From Blattamonas nauphoetae (Eukaryota > Preaxostyla > Oxymonadida), in assembly GCA_033064195.1 (NCBI GenBank), contig JARBJD010000460.1:1-47599 (forward strand): 47,599 nucleotides of DNA, in the 5' to 3' direction. Under the pieces are notes generated by a model. It saw nothing but the letters and a program-made list of their open reading frames with translations. It did not search any database and had not been told where the DNA came from. Made by a program: the position numbers and the translations under genes. Positions 1 to 9,575 of the stretch are shown piece after piece; position 1 is the stretch's first letter; the number at the start of each line of letters is the position of its first letter.

Positions 1-57
1 TTTGTTCCGCCAGGCTTTCACCCTCCCACATCACATCGACCACCTTGATCACCCTCC

Positions 58-288
58 GTGGTCTCTTCATTACCCAATAGAGATCTCTCCTTTTCCTTCA
101 CCCGTCTATCGTATACTTTCCCTCTGGGCTCGAAAATTCCCTCAGAACACGAATTCCACGCTAAGTCGACACAAATGTTCATTGACTACCGCCCCACAGT
201 GGAAAGACTGAAGTCGCCCTCTTCATCCCCTCTCGCTGCCCTTGCTTCAAGGACGACACCCTTTGAACGTTTTAATTCTCTCTGTTGG
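58..288 (+). CDS. Possible host exon, unknown protein
   Basis: An open frame ends in a stretch reading PTVERLKSPSSSPLAALAS, followed by a GTGAGA donor-like sequence at about 289. The Ser/Pro-rich composition resembles linker regions of the other host genes here. I recognise no domain. The call rests only on the open frame ending exactly at a consensus donor, so it may be a partial exon of a gene that starts left of the window. Confidence 0.25.
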
Positions 289-1784
289 TGAGACAATGGA
301 AGCTAACGATCATAAGCTCGATCATCCCGAACCGACCCTTCCGCCATCCTCCAACTCGACGACGAGCTGAAAGAAGAACCAACACTAATTGTCGTGCTTC
401 TCACAGCTTCGTTCATATCATTCGTCGTCTTCACTCGTCTCTCCTCCGGTCAACAACCAACTCATGTTCTCCATTCCTCGTACCATCCGACATCTCACTC
501 GACCAGATCACATGCGTCTCCAGCCTCGCCCTGAACAATCAATCTTGCGGTCGGCTTTCCACGAAGATTTCAGAATTGGGTCTCGTCCACTTCCTCCACC
601 TCCCCCATTTCTCTTTTCCTCTTCCATCTGCAACCGACGCTCCTCTTCTCCATCCTTCCACTCAACGAGATGCTGATGAGCGGAAGGTCGAGTGGAATGA
701 AGGAGATGGGAGAGAGAAGAAGAACAGGCTTGTAAGGAATGAAAGAGTCGACAGAGCTCAGATTGGACAATTGTAGTCTGTACACTCCAAGACCACGTCC
801 ATGAACTCGAAAATGGTGTGAGAAGAAGATGAAGAGTGGTGAGGATGGGGTAGAGAGGGGAGAGTGGTGGAAGGGATGGTTGGGGTGTTGTGAGTGTTGG
901 AGGAGGAAGTGATGAGAGGAAGGAGGGATGAAGATGAGAACGACTCGCTGGAGGAGTATCAAACAGAAGAGAACGAATGGCTGACAAGAATCTAAACGGT
1001 TGAACGGCAAAACAACAAACCTAAAAAATGCACTGGAAGAGGCGAAGAGGAAAAGAACAGAATGGGACATTCCTGGTGAAGAAGAAGCGGAAACAGGAGG
1101 ATTGGCGAAGAGGAGGAAGAAGAGAGGACGAGCTCACAATGTCCACACTCACTGTCTCTTCTGTGGAAGGTTGGACAATGCCAGACGATGCAGGCGACAC
1201 TGTCAGCAGAAATGTTGTGCATCAAGTTTCAGAGCCTGTCGAGTGTTGGGAGTGTTGGAGAAAGATCAGCAGATTGTGGCTGCGTGTGGGGAGAGGAGAA
1301 TCTTTCTTCCGCCAGGTCAGATGGGGAAGAAGAAGAGAAGGAGTGGGTGAAAAGGAGGGTATGAGACAGAGGGAACATTCTTGTTGTCACGTGACAGTTT
1401 CACTGTTGCGTCGGAAGACGACAATCAATTTGGGGAGTTTGCTCAACCAAGCGCGTCGTGTCAACTCACACACCCACAATCCCTTCTGGATTCACCACAA
1501 TCACACTCACCAAACAGATGAACAGAACAGAAGATTTGGCAGCGCTGTTCCTGGAACCCAGCGGACTCACAGCCTCATAACTGACCTCTTTGCTGCCACG
1601 AACATCAATGTGTATGGATGATCTGGCATCCTCCAAACTGATCGTCGTTCTTCCATCGACCCTGTCATCCGCGTCTGTCGGAACTCTGCCCTCCCGTCCA
1701 GCCTCGTCAACATCATCCCATCATCAGAGAATGCTCGTTCTCCACGTGATCCTCCACACATGACGGCAGAGGGATCTCGATTTC
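289..1784. other. Stretch with no confident gene
   Basis: Open frames occur on both strands but all are compositionally biased. The plus strand is purine-rich (AGAAGA runs) from about 700 to 1370, and the minus-strand frames here are mirror images of it. I see no recognisable domain, RNA gene or transposon end. Short exons of an intron-rich gene could be hidden here. Confidence 0.4.
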
Positions 1785-2114
1785 GTGTCCATCCAAATTC
1801 CCACCTTCAAGTCTTGTCACCGACTCAAAATTCGATTCAATCTGTCAATGTTCAAGCGGACAATCTGGATAATGGATTTTCATCTCCGCCTTCGACTACT
1901 CATCACTCCTCATCTCACACTCGATGTCATGGAAGTCTGTCAAAATGTCAGCTTCAGGCCTATTTTTGATGTGACAGTCACCGCCTGCACATACACATCC
2001 TGCTCAACAACCTCCGATACAACTTTTGGCGTCCTCTCCATATCGCACTCTGTCAGACACAGTTCATCCTCACTGGAACAGCAGCCATCACAACATGCAC
2101 GTCAGTCAATGTGA
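1785..2114 (+). CDS. Possible host exon upstream of the phosphatase-like gene
   Basis: A 109-codon open frame on the same strand as the phosphatase-like gene that begins about 90 bp later. Its first half has mixed hydrophobic and basic residues like ordinary protein (IPTFKSCHRLKIRFNLSMF), and its second half is Ser/Thr-rich. No domain is recognised. It could be an N-terminal exon of the next gene, or chance. Confidence 0.25.
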   Translation: MSIQIPTFKSCHRLKIRFNLSMFKRTIWIMDFHLRLRLLITPHLTLDVMEVCQNVSFRPIFDVTVTACTYTSCSTTSDTTFGVLSISHSVRHSSSSLEQQPSQHARQSM

Positions 2115-2207
2115 TTAGCCGACGTACTCCACTTTGCGAGAACTCGGACCGAGGATGGTTCCTCCATCTCCACCCACGCCTGTGTCTAAGCTGATGCCTC
2201 AATTGTT

Positions 2208-3786
2208 TTGGGGAATGAGGATACCACTTCTTCGATTGCTGTTCGTTTTCTTCTCGCCGTCATTCTCCTCGTTCGCAAGTTTCTGAACACTCAACGAATC
2301 ACTCATGTGGTGATCTGTGGAACTGGAACGACATCTGGTTCGAATGTTTGGAGTGTGAATAACGTGTCGATACTGTCTCTGCCGATGTCTGAGTTAGATC
2401 CTTCGACATTCTTGGCATCGCCAGCGAAACATGTGAGCCGTGTGTGCAGCTTTCTTGACAAAGCACTTGATGGTGACGGGGTGATCCTGGTTCATTCACC
2501 TCAAGGGCACAACCGCGCGATGCTGATTGTATCGATTTTTCTGATTCACCACTACAGTTGGTGAGTGGAGCATGCGATGGAAGTGACGTCGCTGAGCCGG
2601 CGGACTCGGATGAAGCGATCGTTCGTTTCGGGGTTGAGGAAGCAAGCTGGAGTGATTAGTCGTCTTGTGCGAACGCCTCGTCTTTTGCAGGAATCGTTCA
2701 CTCTTCACAAAACGTCGTTCAACCAGGCAGTGCGACTGACTCAGTCTGCGCCGAGTGTGCGTACTGCTCCGAAAGTGAAGCTCCCCAGCTCACTGGCGCC
2801 GTGTGTTGTGAAACCGAAATCGAGCTTGTTGACGAAACGACCGCAGACGAGTGAACCGACAAGCGGGACGGAGCCTGCGGGATCGATTCTGCAGTCGGGC
2901 GATGCGAGGAGACACCGAATGCCGCTGAAGTTGGCGAAAACAGAGCCCGCTTCTTTCGCGTGTCGCCCACCCGCTGACCAGCGCTTGCTGAAGCTACACT
3001 CCACTCGGATTGGACGTGCCGCAGATTAATGTTCAGAATGTGCCGGTACAATTCTTGGGGCACCCGACGATTCTGGAATTGATGGAAGCTGGAAGCCGAA
3101 ACTGTCAGCTCTTCGGACAATCGAACAAAACGCCCTCCGACGGCAAGGATCGGCCGGGCACCGCTCGAAATCGTCGGCAGAACCACTTCGCAGTCCTGCG
3201 ACGAGTTTGGACCGAAATACGCCATCGCCGAACACACGCGCCAAATCAGACTCGACCACTCCCGAACGGCATGCCCGGCCGCCCACACTCACACAAGTCT
3301 CGTCCGCAGCGTCACTGGATTCGCTGGCCTCCTCCTCGCGAATTGATTCGCCGACGTGCGCAACGAGCGAAAGCGAGTCGGTGATTGAACTGAACCCCAC
3401 CCCGCTCTGCGCACCGACCAGCACTTCCTGCCGCTCTTCTCGCCCCACCGCACACCCTCCGTCGGCAGCGGACTACAACACAGACCGCTCTCGCCCTCGT
3501 CGCCCACACTCCACAAACCCCTTTCGCCTCCGAAGGACCACGCGAACCAGACGAACCGCCGAGTCCTGTTCTTGTGACGATGCTCCGGTTCTCGCGCGGG
3601 AATGGGATGTGCTCGCCGCAACACTCGAAGCCAGCCCCAAAGTTGGTCTCGCTCCCCACAACCCCTCCCACACCCCTCCCCCTCTTCCCAAAATACGGCA
3701 GTGTGCATTCTGCGAGTGTGAAGAAGAACACCGACAACACCAGTCGCGAAGGGAAGGCTGTGGCTGCGATGAAGCACCATTTCTGA
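2208..3786 (+). CDS. Dual-specificity-phosphatase-like gene, catalytic Cys replaced by Ser
   Basis: Residues about 25-118 follow the fold order of atypical dual-specificity phosphatases: RITHVVICG strand, LPMSELD general-acid-loop region, a helix FLDKALD, then ILVHSPQGHNRAMLIVSIFL. The P-loop signature HCX5R is present as HSPQGHNR, with Ser (codon 2496-2498) in place of the nucleophilic Cys, so phosphatase activity is unlikely. A STYX-like phosphate-binding or scaffold role is inference. The domain runs into a TG/GTGAGT donor at 2563. In-frame acceptors 36 or 78 nt later keep the frame, and the 78-nt choice gives YSWKQAGVISRLVRT. Without splicing an in-frame TGA would end the domain. The remainder is a Ser/Thr/Pro-rich tail whose frame I cannot fix. 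A plausible C-terminus ends at 3786 (AVAAMKHHF). Confidence 0.55.
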
Positions 3787-4570
3787 TTGTTTCTCCGATC
3801 GGATTGGGTGGATCTGCCGTCGTGGCCCGTTCCCTTTCTTTTGGTTCGTGTCCCATCCTCTTTCTTCCTCCGCGTTCTGTTCTGCTTCGAAGCTCGTCAT
3901 TATTTGGCTGTCCTGTTCTGCGCTGAATCTCGCTGTCGCTTTTCTGTTCTGGCAGTGTCTTTGCTCTGTGCGTCCTGCCCGTTCTTGCCTGTACATGAGA
4001 CGTTAGAGATTCGGGGAGGATCTGAGGCTATTATCGTTTTACCCATTCTTTACCAGTTTCTGAGCCTATTTTCGCGAATATTTTGTTTTCTTGATTGCTT
4101 GTGACATGCACTGAATGAATTGAAGACGTGATATTGTCTTGTTTCCGAAATATTGGTTGGTGAAGTGTTCAAAACAAACTGGATTTGTGCAGCACAGGAG
4201 TTAGGGATGACTTACTATCTGGTTCCAGAAAACAATGAAATCCATATCATATGAATCGAGTGCGTTTCAACCGTCCAACCAATCTGCAGATGGCAGTAGA
4301 GAATGAGGAGAATTGGTTGGCTTCAGTATTCTTGATCTCCGCTTCAAACTTCAGCGCTTCGCATACAGGTGTTGATTGCTGCTGTTGAATGGTGCATCCT
4401 GAACTATCGAAGAGTCTCAATAAGTTGATTGGAGAGAAGAGGTGAGTTTAAGAGAGAGTGGGATGATCCGATTCAAAAAGGCAAATTCAATCCAATTGTC
4501 GAACATTACTCATCCGATCATGAATACTGCTATAATTTCACAAAATGTGTATGATCATGTCAGAAAAATC
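3787..4570. other. Intergenic stretch, nothing recognised
   Basis: Beyond a short hydrophobic open frame to 4104 with no family resemblance, I see no gene, RNA or inverted repeat. The base composition falls to AT-richer sequence after about 4080, consistent with intergenic DNA after the preceding gene ends. Confidence 0.4.
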
Positions 4571-4586
4571 CATTGAAGAAAAAGTT

Positions 4587-4656
4587 GACGATCCGGGATT
4601 CCGAACCTGGGTCCCAACAGCGGAAGTCTCTGAATCTACCAACTCGTCTATTTGTA
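4587..4656 (-). tRNA. Degenerate tRNA-like sequence (pseudogene or SINE head)
   Basis: Read on the minus strand, there is an A-box-like TAGACGAGTTGGTAG and, about 30 nt later, a B-box-like GGTTCGGAATCC carrying one extra base. A possible anticodon loop CTTCCGC would give UCC (Gly), but the anticodon and acceptor stems pair poorly. It is therefore unlikely to be a working tRNA. A tRNA pseudogene or the 5' head of a tRNA-derived SINE is more likely. Confidence 0.35.
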
Positions 4657-4717
4657 CAATTTTTTGATCAAACATCCACACTGATATGGTTTAAAAACAC
4701 CAACTTTTTGCAGATTT

Positions 4718-4820
4718 CCAACGGTCATTCAGAAAACCAACGGTCGTTCAGAAAACCAACGGTCGTTCAGAAAACCAACTGCAGCTTAGAATACCAACGG
4801 TACTCGAGAAAACCAACTTC
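4718..4820. repeat. 19-bp tandem repeat, about 5 copies
   Basis: The unit CCAACGGTCGTTCAGAAAA repeats head to tail at 4718, 4737, 4756, 4775 and 4794. The first three copies are nearly identical and the last two are diverged. The array lies 15 bp before a second, unrelated tandem array. Confidence 0.85.
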
Positions 4821-4834
4821 AAATTGAGGCAGCC

Positions 4835-4954
4835 GGAGTGTTTGGTGGCGATGGGGAGCGAAGTGGAGTGTTTGGTGGCGATGGGGAGCGAAGTGGAGTG
4901 TTTGGTGGCGATGGGGAGCGAAGTGGAGTGTTTGGTGGCGATGGGGAGCGAAGT
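4835..4954. repeat. 30-bp perfect tandem repeat, 4 copies
   Basis: Four identical 30-bp units start at 4835, 4865, 4895 and 4925. Each begins GGAGTGTTTGGTGGCGATGG. Because 30 is a multiple of three, the minus strand encodes a repeated decapeptide TSLPIATKHS inside a 101-codon open frame (4748-5053). I cannot tell whether that frame is expressed. The perfect identity shows recent expansion. Confidence 0.9.
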
Positions 4955-5170
4955 GGATTGGGACATATCGTTTTCATTCCACTTCTGAAGTGTACTTGAT
5001 GCTATGATCCAAAGTCTCGTGGAGAAATTGAGGGAAGGACTGACAACCTGCAAGATGAGAAGACAAGAAAGAGAATGATTGTTGATGAAAGAGAAGAAAT
5101 GTGAAAAATAAACAGGAATTGTCTAAAATCGAAATCAATAATGAAAATAAGTGTTTCAGTGTCGTCCTCA

Positions 5171-5281
5171 CTCATTCCAAGTCCTGCTGTGAACCTAGTA
5201 CCGGACACAGGGCCATTGATGGTACTAGGCTAGCCCTGTTCGGCCAAAAGGCCTGGCAGGATAAGCCAGGTATGGAATGAG
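5171..5281. other. Strongly structured segment, candidate RNA with pseudoknot
   Basis: Nested complementary segments fill this interval. An outer helix pairs 5171-5179 (CTCATTCCA) with 5273-5281. Helix 1 pairs 5194-5202 (CCTAGTACC) with 5221-5229. Helix 2 pairs 5207-5213 (ACAGGGC), inside the helix-1 loop, with 5233-5239 (GCCCTGT), which makes an H-type pseudoknot. A GGCC-AAAA-GGCC hairpin lies at 5242-5253 and competes with a CCTGGC/GCCAGG hairpin at 5252-5270. All pairs are perfect Watson-Crick. DNA strand complementarity means either strand could be the RNA. I do not recognise a known family. An inverted-repeat insertion is the alternative. Confidence 0.5.
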
Positions 5282-5579
5282 CGAGGTGGTATTGATTTTA
5301 ATAGTTATCAAAGGGTGAGGTGAAAATGAATCAGAATGAAAAGTATTGGAGAGCTTGGAGGAGAAAGAAGAATAGGAGAATTAGGAGAACAATGATTAAC
5401 AGTTGAATGAGGAGAGCAATGATGAAAAGAAGAATTCGAGAAAGAATGAATATGTGGAGAATTTGGGAAAGAATCAATAATATGAGAATGAGGAGAAGTA
5501 TCAATAATATCAGAAGTAGGAGAAGATGAAACTGAAGTTGTGAGAAAAGTATAACGAAAAGTAATTGACTGAAGACCCG

Positions 5580-6364
5580 AACTCACCTCCTTCTCATCCC
5601 GCCTCTCCACTTCCTCCTTCTCATACACCTTCCTCTCCCTCTTGTCCACTCCCTCTTCTCATGATAACGTAAGAGAAAAGAAAGGAAGAAGGGTCTACAC
5701 AAACTGGGGCTCCGGTCAAGGACGAATCTACACGTAGAAAACCAAGGTATTCTTTGAGACCGGTGATGATGACCCTAAAAGAGTGACTGTCTGGGAAGAC
5801 AGTATGACTAAAGTTGAAAGAAAAGTGAACTATCAAAAGTGACACACCTGTGGAAGGAATGAACAGTATTCTGTTCATTCCCGTTCAATTGAGTGAGATG
5901 CGAAGTGAAAAAGCAATAAGGTCATCCGAGGAGCGGATTGGTTCAGTGAGGTGATTGGAAACAAAATTTGAGAGTACTCGAATTCGGAGTCGCAGCAGTT
6001 TTTCCCATGCTGCTCCGCAAAGAAACAATATGAAACTTTCTTCCCTAAAACAGGGGTTTTCAGAAGAAAGGAAGTAACTAAGAACATACTGGTTCCTAAA
6101 ATGAGGACCAGTATCAGAAAAACTGTGATATGAGTTTTGGAACTATATGAATCAAGAGCCAATAAATCAGAGATACATTCCTGAACAAAACGGTGGTCGT
6201 GTGAAAGAACAGGGAAATAAAGTTGTGAAATGATTTGGTGATAACAGAATTCTGTGAGGTGAAACAAGTGATACATAAATGAGAAACTTGTGTCTGAGAA
6301 TAAAAATCGTGTCCGATTTGGTCGTTTGCAAGAGGCAAACGCCAATTTTCTTTAAATCCATCAC
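5580..6364 (-). CDS. Probable multi-exon host gene, membrane protein, unknown function
   Basis: Several short minus-strand frames look like exons. One near 6100 contains a membrane-like segment (TVFLILVLILGTSMFLVTS). A second near 5650-5790 reads VIITGLKEYLGFLRVDSSL, preceded by a TTTTAG acceptor. A third, acidic and basic, ends at a GAG/GTGAGT donor near 5583 (YEKEEVERRDEKE). Exact joins are not established and no family is recognised. The gene runs the same way as its upstream neighbour, which ends at 6448. Confidence 0.35.
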
Positions 6365-6447
6365 GATAACTAAAGAGTTATCGTCGATGTGAAGTGCAGT
6401 AATTGTAATAATTTCTTTGTTTTTCTCTGCTATTTTTTTGTGATTTT

Positions 6448-7569
6448 CTATTGTTTTAGTTCATTTTCTTCTTTTTGTGTGAGTTTTTGCCAATGGCTTT
6501 TAATGTTTCTTGTTTTTTGTAGGTATTTCCCTCGCTCACAAATCGAGCAAAGGTCTGTTCTTTTTGGTTTTGTAGAAATGTTTTGTTTTGTTGCAAAATG
6601 AAGAATAGGACATTGTTGTTTTCTGGTTTCGATGAGTTTTTTATGAAGGTCCTTTTTTGTAGTTAGGAGGAGCCTTGGTTCGACATTGTGTGAGGTTCGG
6701 GCTTGATTTTGTGATGGAGGAGGGATTTGTTGTGTTGACGATGAAGGACGAGGCACTCGTGGAGTATTGAGGAAATTAACATCGTCTTCGTCGAGTGACT
6801 CGAGAATTGATGGTTCTATTTCAGAGAGATTGAAATACTGAGAATGAAGAGACTATACTGGTTTTCTTATGCTTTTTAATGCGTTTTGATTGGGATTCGC
6901 AGCTGGGAGATGTATTGTCCATGATGGCTTTCATCAGGACTTCATCTTCCTCTATGTTAATTTTCTGTTGGTGATTATGGAAAAGAAAAGGAAAATCAAA
7001 CCTGTTTCGAGGCTGGTCTTTTGCGGGTTGGAGCTCTGGGTTTTCCATTGATAGTGTCGAAGCGGGAGTGTGCGTAATAGAAGCCTCCCTCTTCGACACG
7101 GAAGCCAAAGGTTTGTGTTTCGTGGAGATTACACACCTGAGAAACACACTGCATCAACCTAACCTTGTCATCATTATTCCTCATTTCGTTGTACAAATGA
7201 GATAATGATGACAATAATGAAGTGAATTTTGCTAAAGTGAGAAAGAATGAGAGAAAAGGAGAGCAAACTGTTATAATGAGCTTGTACAATCTGCCTAATT
7301 GGTATAAGTTCCCGACGACTATCCAGAGCTCGGATGAGAGGAGCTGCTGGATAGTCACTATGCTGTTTCAAGAGAAGGTCATAAATCGCCTTCCCGTGGG
7401 TACTTGTTGTTGAATCGGATTTAGCGAAGTATTTTTCCATGATTGAGATAAGATATGATGGGGATAAGGATTTTAGAGTTTTGTAAGAATATTTGTTGGG
7501 GGACGAAAGAATTTCTGAGAAATCCGTCTTCCATGGCCCACAATTCTGTATCATCACCTGGAAAGACAT
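6448..7569 (-). CDS. Host gene, unknown function, short introns
   Basis: ATG at 7567-7569 opens MSFQVMIQNCGPWKTDFSE and the gene ends ENELKQ-TAG at 6448. A first intron, donor near 7283 and acceptor near 7147, is likely but not fixed. Two further introns are well supported because the frame is kept and both ends are canonical: 6965-7001 (37 nt, GTTTG to CAACAG) and 6816-6858 (43 nt, GTATA to AATAG). The product is about 290 residues. It has a helical N-terminal half, a central stretch ETQTFGFRVEEGGFYYAHSR, a Lys/Arg-rich segment (SKRIKKHKKTK) that could be a nuclear signal, an acidic patch (ESLDEDDVNFL) and a basic C-terminus. I recognise no domain. Confidence 0.6.
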
Positions 7570-7617
7570 TCAACCAACCGAAGATTCACTCCTCACATCA
7601 CCCAACTTGTTCACAAT

Positions 7618-7840
7618 CCACCTCGCATTGCCCTCTTCCCACCCCAATCCACCTCGCATTGCCCTCTTCCCACCCCCAATCCACCTCACATTGCCCTCTT
7701 CCAACCCCAATCCACCTCGCATTGCCCTCATCCCACCTCCATTCGACAGGATTCTGCCCTCCTCCCTCCTCCAATCGACCTGTTGATTCCCTTCTCCCAC
7801 CTCCATTCAACAGGATTCTGCCCTTCTCCCCCTCCAATCG
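7618..7840. repeat. Pyrimidine-rich tandem repeats (about 31 bp and 63 bp periods)
   Basis: Four copies of a unit starting CCACCTCGCATTGCCCTCTT begin near 7618, 7648, 7680 and 7711. They are followed by two copies of a related unit containing ACAGGATTCTGCCCT, about 63 bp apart. The array sits between the divergent starts of the minus-strand gene at 7569 and the plus-strand exons at 7981, so it may lie in a shared promoter region or an intron. Confidence 0.75.
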
Positions 7841-7980
7841 ACTCTACAATACACACACTCTTCCTCTATTCAACCTGATATTGCCCACACTCTTCTTCTT
7901 ATCAACGCTATCGTGTTCTACGCCACCCCAACTGCCGAAATGAGATTTTGTTCCTTTAATCAATCCTTCTCTTTTTCAGG

Positions 7981-8254
7981 TTGAATTTGAGGTTCTTCAC
8001 GCTGTGATCTCTGCTATTTTCGCTTCATCTGAATGGGTCCTACAAGCAAAGCCTCATCAAGTGGTCCTCCCTATAAGCGAGGTATTCCTCCTCCCTTTTT
8101 CCTTCTTCTTTCCGACTATTGTCAGTTAAGTCATACACTTATTTCAGAGCGAGATATTCAACTCCAAGGGATTGCTATCCTTCACCGTTAGTCAGGTCGA
8201 AATCTTCAGCTCGATATCCAACTCCTTCTCTTCAAAAAATGATGACGAAATTTA
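7981..8254 (+). CDS. 3' exons of a host gene, armadillo-like helices suspected
   Basis: After a polypyrimidine tract and CAG acceptor at 7980, an exon reads VEFEVLHAVISAIFASSEWV and continues to a GAG/GTATTC donor at 8082. A 66-nt intron (8082-8147) ends TTTCAG, and the frame continues SEIFNSKGLLSFTVSQVEIF to a TAA at about 8254. The amphipathic helix pattern is like HEAT/armadillo repeats, but one helix is too little to be sure. Upstream exons were not found with confidence. Confidence 0.5.
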
Positions 8255-8388
8255 ACTCGGAAGTGAACTCATCCAAAAACTCCGCGGCCGACTCATGATA
8301 CCCCAGGATGGAGGCACCTGAAAAGCTATCGTGTTCACACTCGCTATTCCTTGATATGAGCTGAAAATGACAAACTTTCAAAGCTAAC

Positions 8389-9347
8389 ATGACAATACCG
8401 TGTGGACAACGAAATTCATTCCTTCCACGGCACACTGGAAACGGCACACACGGTCATAACTCCTCGTCTTTAAGGCCAAGGCGTCTTGGCGAAATATCGC
8501 TGCTTGATGATAACGATACCGATTTCACAATGGAAAGTGGTGAATGGAAAGGAGAAGAAGCAAGCAAAGGAAAGGCAATAAATATGGTATGCAATGATGT
8601 CGACTTCTGCCTTCAATACACCCGTCAATGTGTGTGAAAAACTCATCTTTTTCGAATGAAATCCTATTTAATCTGAATAGTGACGAGAAAACCAAGCAAC
8701 AATCCGAATCCTTCCCGAAAAGGTTGAAAATGAACCATCTGATGATTGGCTTGTCTGGTGTGAGTGACTCATTCTTCTCATTCATCACTTTCACTTATCT
8801 TCTTCTTTTTTTTCAATCCTCCTCTCATCTCCTCTCTCCTCCTTATCCATCCCTTCTCAGATCTCATAGAGCAGATCTCAGAAACACATCTTATTTTTCT
8901 CATTGAGATTGGAGTCTCCCCATATTCCCATCGTTCCACAACCATCCACTCTTTGTTTGAGGGGTATCCCACTTCCTTGGAGATCGATAATTATCTTCTC
9001 AGGATTCTTTCAGTTTCGCTCTTCATGTCTCTTCAACCACTCTCCACCCACTCATCCAACCACGATAAGAGGACCCCCATCATCATCGAAGTGTGTTTCT
9101 TGTGCAGATTACGGATTCTGGCCAAGCGGAGGAAGAAACGGTAAATCAACGAAATGCCAACGATGTGGATAAACACAGACAAAGTCACTTCTGCATTTCC
9201 AAAAGAAGAGCATGCGCATTGTTCCCAACAGCAATCAAATCCTCGTCGCCTGCAGCCTTCCCCTCGTCCTCCTTCTTCCGCCACGTGTCCAGCGCTGCCA
9301 TCGGGAGAGTCTCGATGCTTTCCTACTTTGTGGCGGGGGTATCTAAG
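8389..9347 (+). CDS. Possible multi-exon host gene, unknown
   Basis: Several plus-strand frames join plausibly. One ends KRLKMNHLMIGLS at about 8758, followed by a pyrimidine-rich intron ending CTCAG near 8860. The next exon reads LIEQISETHLIFLIEIGVSP. Later, an exon between a GTGCAG acceptor (9106) and an ACG/GTAAAT donor (9141) reads ITDSGQAEEET. Removing 38 nt there gives TKSLLHFQKKSMRIVPNSN and a TAA near 9349. The joins are not all tested, and a different frame stays open to 9407. No family recognised. Confidence 0.3.
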
Positions 9348-9575
9348 TGGGAGAGAGAGGTCAGGAAGGCATACACGTTGCTTATGAAGTTGTTTGACGA
9401 CGTCTAACTTATTTTTGGAAAAGGATGGGATTTGAGAGAGAAGGGACAACTAAAGGGAAGCAGAGGGATACCTGAATAGTTGGTTTATTTTTTGCCAAAG
9501 ATTTGCGTCAAGAAGAGCCATGCAGTCTTTTTCGAAGAAAGAGTGAGAGAATGTGATTGAATAAGGGAGAATGAG

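Noticed and set aside
508-1225. Long minus-strand open frames in the first kilobase
   Set aside because: They are the mirror of purine-rich plus-strand sequence, have extreme Ser/Leu/Phe/Pro composition and show no domain.
3289-3996. Minus-strand open frames opposite the phosphatase-like gene tail
   Set aside because: Low-complexity shadows (Gly/Arg/Glu-rich) of the Ser/Thr/Pro-rich plus-strand text.
4835-4954. CRISPR-like array
   Set aside because: The units are contiguous with no spacers, and the genome is eukaryotic; it is a plain tandem repeat.
5171-5281. U2 snRNA start (minus strand GGCCTTTTGGC) or HDV-like ribozyme
   Set aside because: The U2-like string is only 11 nt and the branch-site-recognition region of U2 is not there. 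The helix order (a, b, a', b', c, c') does not match the nested double pseudoknot of HDV-like ribozymes.
9080-9172. Possible zinc ribbon (CVSCADYGFW...CQRCG)
   Set aside because: It spans what looks like an exon and a donor site in another frame. The Cys pairs are probably chance.
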